Positions 58,701 to 60,000 of a stretch of 60,000 nucleotides of DNA are shown in pieces. The stretch covers positions 22,613,608 through 22,673,607 of the forward strand of contig NC_088300.1 of assembly GCF_032854445.1 (NCBI RefSeq), written 5' to 3'. How positions within the stretch are numbered: the stretch's first letter is position 1; the number at the start of each line of letters is the position of its first letter. The translations under genes were made by a program, and so were the position numbers. The notes beneath the pieces were generated by a model, which ran no database searches, was not told the DNA's origin, and was given only the letters and a program-made list of their open reading frames with translations. This DNA comes from Liolophura sinensis. Its lineage: Eukaryota > Mollusca > Polyplacophora > Chitonida > Chitonidae.

Positions 58701-60000
58701 CTCACTTACATGTGAGTATTCCCATAGGGCTCCCTATTTTTCAGTGTAAGTGGTCATCTCACAACTTCGTTTGTCTTCGCTAGTAGCTTCAACGAGATCC
58801 CAACTTGTCAACCTGAGTAAACACCGAATAACCCATATCTGTCAACATGATGAGATGCCTGTTCATAAAGTGTTCCGCACAAACGAATCCTTTAACATAA
58901 AACTAGTCTTTTCGAACGTAAATAGTTCGCTACCAATACACCAGCGTCAAAGTGATAGTCCCATTGCAAATCCAGACAGTCACCTTATAGTGTTAGTATG
59001 GCTGCACAACTGTCAGTGTTAGTATGTTAGTGAATAGTATACTTCTTGTCTATAAGAACAATTTTTCTTGTTAATAGACTTATTTTTTTTATTCTCGATC
59101 TAGATTGATTAAATGTTAAAGTAGAAGATAAGAGATATATGACGTATATGTTCTACCAATCAGCTGTCTCCTGTGGTCCCTTGAGGGTTCCTGACTACGG
59201 AACGATTTCTCCAATGGGAGCAAAGTTTACATACGGATCGGAAGTTACTGTGACGTGCATGGAAAGCTTCAGAGTGATTGGCTCTTCAAAACGGCGGTGC
59301 CAGGCAGATGGAACATGGAGTGGGATAGAGCCTGTGTGTAAAGGTATATAAACAATAGCATAAACTGGTGGGGATGGAGGGGGTGGGAGGGGGGGTGTCC
59401 AACGCAATACTATTTAAATAAATCACCTGTCCTCAAGGACACTGCATATATTTTAATGTCCAGAGTATTTTTTCTTGACATACACAGGATTACGGTGAAT
59501 CTCAAATTATGCTGTGATCGGATTGTTTTTTTTAATCCCATACTCAAGGATTTTTCACTTCTACGATGGAGTAAGGTTTACGGGTGAAAGAAACTGGAGT
59601 GCATGAGATAAGCCACCGACCTTAGGCTAACCAACTCTGCCACAAGTGATATATGATATGCAGACCATATTGGTGGGTGACAAGTGCCTCCAACTAACGT
59701 TAGATTGCCATACCAGCTATTTTTTGTGTGGTTATGGTAATTGGCTTTTTGTGAGACACCAGTGGACTAGTTTGAATATAGCAATACCTGGAAATTAATT
59801 CCTTGAAGACATAAATGGTTCCATATATCGATCCATTCAAATATCTGGTTTTATCTGATTCCCATACCAGAGATTAATTGTGGACGTCCGCCGCCGCTAT
59901 GGAATGGCTACCTGGATGGTCACAAGACAGATGTCGGCTCCGTGTTCTTCTTCAGGTGAGTCCACAACTCATACTAGACACCTTTAGTTAGAATTTAAGA
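43633..60000 (+). CDS. Secreted WAP + sushi (CCP) domain protein, 3' part beyond window
   Basis: Nine coding exons are visible, giving 469 residues: a signal peptide (1 to about 21), one WAP-type module (about 32-72) and seven sushi/CCP modules, the last one cut by an intron near the window edge. All internal module exons except the last are phase 1-1, so each can be duplicated or skipped without frame damage. WAP followed by a CCP series is the layout of Drosophila Hasp, a synaptic-cleft matrix protein. CCP modules generally bind proteins in extracellular matrix, complement and synapses. The long first internal intron (44,864-52,433, about 7.6 kb) holds most of the mobile elements. No transmembrane segment is seen in the window. 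Alternatives are another sushi-rich adhesion or lectin-like immune protein. The domain calls are firm; the Hasp relation is an inference. Confidence 0.9.
44720..44863 (+). CDS. WAP-sushi gene exon: WAP-type module
   Basis: Acceptor gttcctccacag, donor ccaa|gtaagt, 144 nt, phase 1-1. Eight cysteines (C32, 43, 47, 53, 60, 62, 66, 70) follow the WAP spacing C-x10-C-x3-C-x5-C-x6-C-x-C-x3-C-x3-C. The usual adjacent CC is CLC here. The end GECGKTCINP is typical of WAP modules. WAP domains are small protease-inhibitor-like or protein-binding folds. Confidence 0.88.
44864..47600 (+). other. First part of the 7.6-kb intron
   Basis: No coding exon. A degraded SINE-like fragment lies near 45,480-45,650 (ctgacccaccctgccac, tatgacagaaatattgttaag, aacgtaaaactcaaagcattt). 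The open frame at 45,223-45,480 has no paired splice sites or domain and is not accepted as an exon. Confidence 0.45.
48380..49125. mobile_element. Inverted minisatellite arrays (foldback-like element)
   Basis: The right arm (about 48,815-49,010) has five to six units of about 32 bp of the type gagtccacacgtcgagacaa plus ctgataaaggg. The left arm (about 48,540-48,770) carries the reverse complement motif tctcgacgtgtggactt in three to five degraded units. The arms face each other around about 48,790. Weaker motif copies extend to 48,390 and 49,125. Arrays in inverted orientation are the hallmark of foldback-type transposons. No coding capacity is seen. Confidence 0.7.
49200..51190. other. Middle of the 7.6-kb intron
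   Basis: No supported coding exon. Poly-T rich segments (50,820-50,865) and a short TA run at about 50,553-50,568 are the only features. Confidence 0.45.
51197..51598. mobile_element. MITE with 41-bp terminal inverted repeats
   Basis: 51,204-51,244 (starting ccaaataatgtgtctgtccg) and 51,552-51,592 are reverse complements over about 41 bases with one mismatch. Slightly degraded ends extend the element to about 402 bp. The interior is non-coding. Transposase family unknown. High similarity of the arms suggests recent activity. Confidence 0.85.
51615..51680 (-). mobile_element. SINE family A fragment
   Basis: aattatttgattggtgttttataccgtat followed directly by gaggccagcacgg: internally deleted copy immediately next to the MITE. 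Confidence 0.7.
52434..52628 (+). CDS. WAP-sushi gene exon: sushi 1
   Basis: Acceptor ttttaaattacag, donor tataa|gtgaga, phase 1-1, 65 codons. Pattern C-x-GLNTNIDNG, ATYKCNDGY, RVCQGDGTW, EPRC: four cysteines and the conserved Trp of a CCP module. Confidence 0.93.
   Translation: MSGAVGLTRILTMVVLILYRSINSEPWLPTSATTATTCRGSRIGCVRGTERGEGRSLAVCSIPI
52737..52885 (+). mobile_element. SINE family A fragment, plus orientation
   Basis: gagttcaagtccattctctgc (box B region), then aaggccttgcagcaacctgcgggtggtcgtgggtttc, tataagtgaaatattcttg and a degraded tail. It lies in the intron after sushi 1. Confidence 0.75.
53064..53180 (+). mobile_element. SINE family C-like tail
   Basis: caccccggtttccgtgg, cctccagtttcctccatcc, aaaattcttcttaacgg and a gttaaagaccaattaatcaaa end. 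Related to the family C tails at 34,140 and 40,918. Confidence 0.55.
53180..54770. other. Intron stretch after sushi 1
   Basis: No coding exon or recognised repeat. An almost pure A tract lies at 54,536-54,562. Confidence 0.45.
54780..55456. mobile_element. Inverted-repeat element interrupted by a SINE
   Basis: The left end ttaagctcggctgaaac and the right end (reverse complement ttaaagcccggctcacac) are similar. The interior has gttgagtc and ctcaactcgac motifs in both orientations. The SINE at 54,875-55,213 splits it. The outer element has no coding capacity. Confidence 0.45.
54875..55213 (+). mobile_element. SINE family B, copy 3, with target-site duplication
   Basis: The fullest family B copy: a tRNA-like head (gtccgctttgggag, box B-like ctaggtcaatcc), gaggaagttgtaacttcctc, ataatggctcgggcgtgg, gcagcactagataaaag, and the end acgttataccccaagcactcactc. 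Flanked by caggtggagttg (54,863-54,874) and caagtggagttg (55,214-55,225), an 11 of 12 match fitting a target-site duplication. Confidence 0.85.
55683..55790 (-). mobile_element. SINE family A, internally deleted
   Basis: A long (ttta)n tail, gattggtgttttacgccgtac, gaatattttacttacac and gcgatcagcattac, then a jump to cccacgaccttcccac, so the middle core is missing. Confidence 0.85.
56014..56205 (+). CDS. WAP-sushi gene exon: sushi 2
   Basis: Acceptor atgatttcag, donor gcac|gtaagt, phase 1-1, 64 codons. ECHKPPF, LKYHCMEDF, TAWCVGGGVW, MTC: four cysteines and Trp. It contains an N-M-T glycosylation site near the C end. Confidence 0.92.
56206..56983 (+). other. Intron between sushi 2 and sushi 3
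   Basis: No exon or recognised repeat. Short opposing open frames at 56,376-56,696 and 56,590-56,829 have no domain. Confidence 0.5.
56984..57163 (+). CDS. WAP-sushi gene exon: sushi 3
   Basis: Acceptor cccaccttag, donor gaaaa|gtgagt, phase 1-1, 60 codons. GCPLLKGI, ARYSCVPGYSLAG, RICLPDGTWDGEPPTC: a textbook CCP module. Confidence 0.95.
57164..57859 (+). other. Intron between sushi 3 and sushi 4
   Basis: Nothing supported. AT-rich with no recognised repeat. Confidence 0.5.
57860..58042 (+). CDS. WAP-sushi gene exon: sushi 4
   Basis: Acceptor caccttcag, donor tcag|gtgagt, phase 1-1, 61 codons. ACGLPPEFPHA, VEYDCEYGFYKEG, AMCSEEGEWIGPRLTC: four cysteines and Trp. Confidence 0.95.
58110..58240. 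mobile_element. SINE-like fragment, family D
   Basis: ttattcattcatttgac, tactcgagtattttgcac, tatggtggtcac, then aagataaaccaccgacc. Related to the fragments at 17,255 and 59,528; strongly degraded. Confidence 0.5.
58498..58671 (+). CDS. WAP-sushi gene exon: sushi 5
   Basis: Acceptor catgtttcag, donor caac|gtaagt, phase 1-1, 58 codons. SCGYPGDVLNG, VTYHCNQGYELLG, RVCSASGEWSGSIPIC: four cysteines and Trp. Confidence 0.95.
58672..59163 (+). other. Intron between sushi 5 and sushi 6
   Basis: Nothing supported. The 90-codon open frame at 58,750-59,022 has no domain or splice sites. Confidence 0.5.
59164..59343 (+). CDS. WAP-sushi gene exon: sushi 6
   Basis: Acceptor ctaccaatcag, donor aaag|gtatat, phase 1-1, 60 codons. 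SCGPLRVPDYG, VTVTCMESFRVIG, RRCQADGTWSGIEPVC: four cysteines and Trp. Confidence 0.95.
59371..59397 (+). other. G-rich, quadruplex-prone tract just after sushi 6
   Basis: Four G-runs (gggg, ggggg, ggg and seven G) separated by 1-3 bases, 28 nt downstream of the sushi 6 donor on the transcribed-sense strand. G-runs close to a 5' splice site can act as intronic splicing enhancers or form RNA quadruplexes. Confidence 0.7.
59528..59650. mobile_element. SINE-like fragment, family D
   Basis: catactcaaggatttttcac, ggtgaaagaaactggag, gataagccaccgacc and ctaaccaactctgcc. It shares the final blocks with 58,110-58,240 and has a tRNA-like end. Confidence 0.5.
59871..59955 (+). CDS. WAP-sushi gene exon: first half of sushi 7
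   Basis: Acceptor cccataccag, donor ttcag|gtgagt, enters in phase 1 and leaves in phase 2. INCGRPPPLWNG-YLDG ... VFFF gives the first half of a CCP module with only the first cysteine; the second half must lie beyond the window. This is the only module in the window interrupted by an intron. Confidence 0.9.

Overview
This is a eukaryotic genomic window, most likely from a mollusc (gastropod or bivalve). It is AT-rich and intron-dense, with GT-AG splice sites and one 200-N assembly gap. It carries many copies of the tRNA-derived SINE type known from bivalves and gastropods, recognisable by a conserved core meaning 'gattggtgttttacgccgtac'. There are no operons and no prokaryotic signals.

Layout. 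Positions 1-20,500 hold no gene I can identify. They contain simple repeats, SINE copies, a gap flanked by a direct repeat (4,090-4,289), a CpG-containing promoter-like patch with a possible minus-strand first exon (about 14,500-15,250), and an unexplained 171-codon open frame (16,682-17,197). Positions 20,393-32,450 (minus strand) hold a complete gene for cap-specific mRNA 2'-O-methyltransferase 2 (CMTR2). I resolved 12 coding exons whose phases all fit. They give 772 codons, essentially the human length, with all four KDKE catalytic residues present. Positions 32,450-43,500 are the upstream and intergenic region, with promoter-like patches, SINEs, a 52-bp tandem repeat and an inverted-repeat element with a MADF (Myb/SANT-like) coding fragment. 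From 43,633 to beyond the right edge (plus strand) runs a secreted modular protein gene: a signal peptide, one WAP-type eight-cysteine module, then at least seven sushi/CCP modules. Almost every module is one exon with 1-1 phase. This WAP+CCP order resembles the insect synaptic-cleft protein Hasp.

Most unusual observation. The intron after the first coding exon of CMTR2 holds about 38 tandem 36-bp units (29,150-30,513). These are copies of the end of that exon (residues NHYLSSQ) plus its own 5' splice site. The array is therefore a run of potential splice donors in constant phase, each 12 codons apart. The donor next to the exon and the one 36 nt further on could both be used without breaking the frame.

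The two genes have no evident functional link: one encodes a nuclear/cytosolic mRNA-capping enzyme and the other an extracellular adhesion or synaptic-matrix-type protein.
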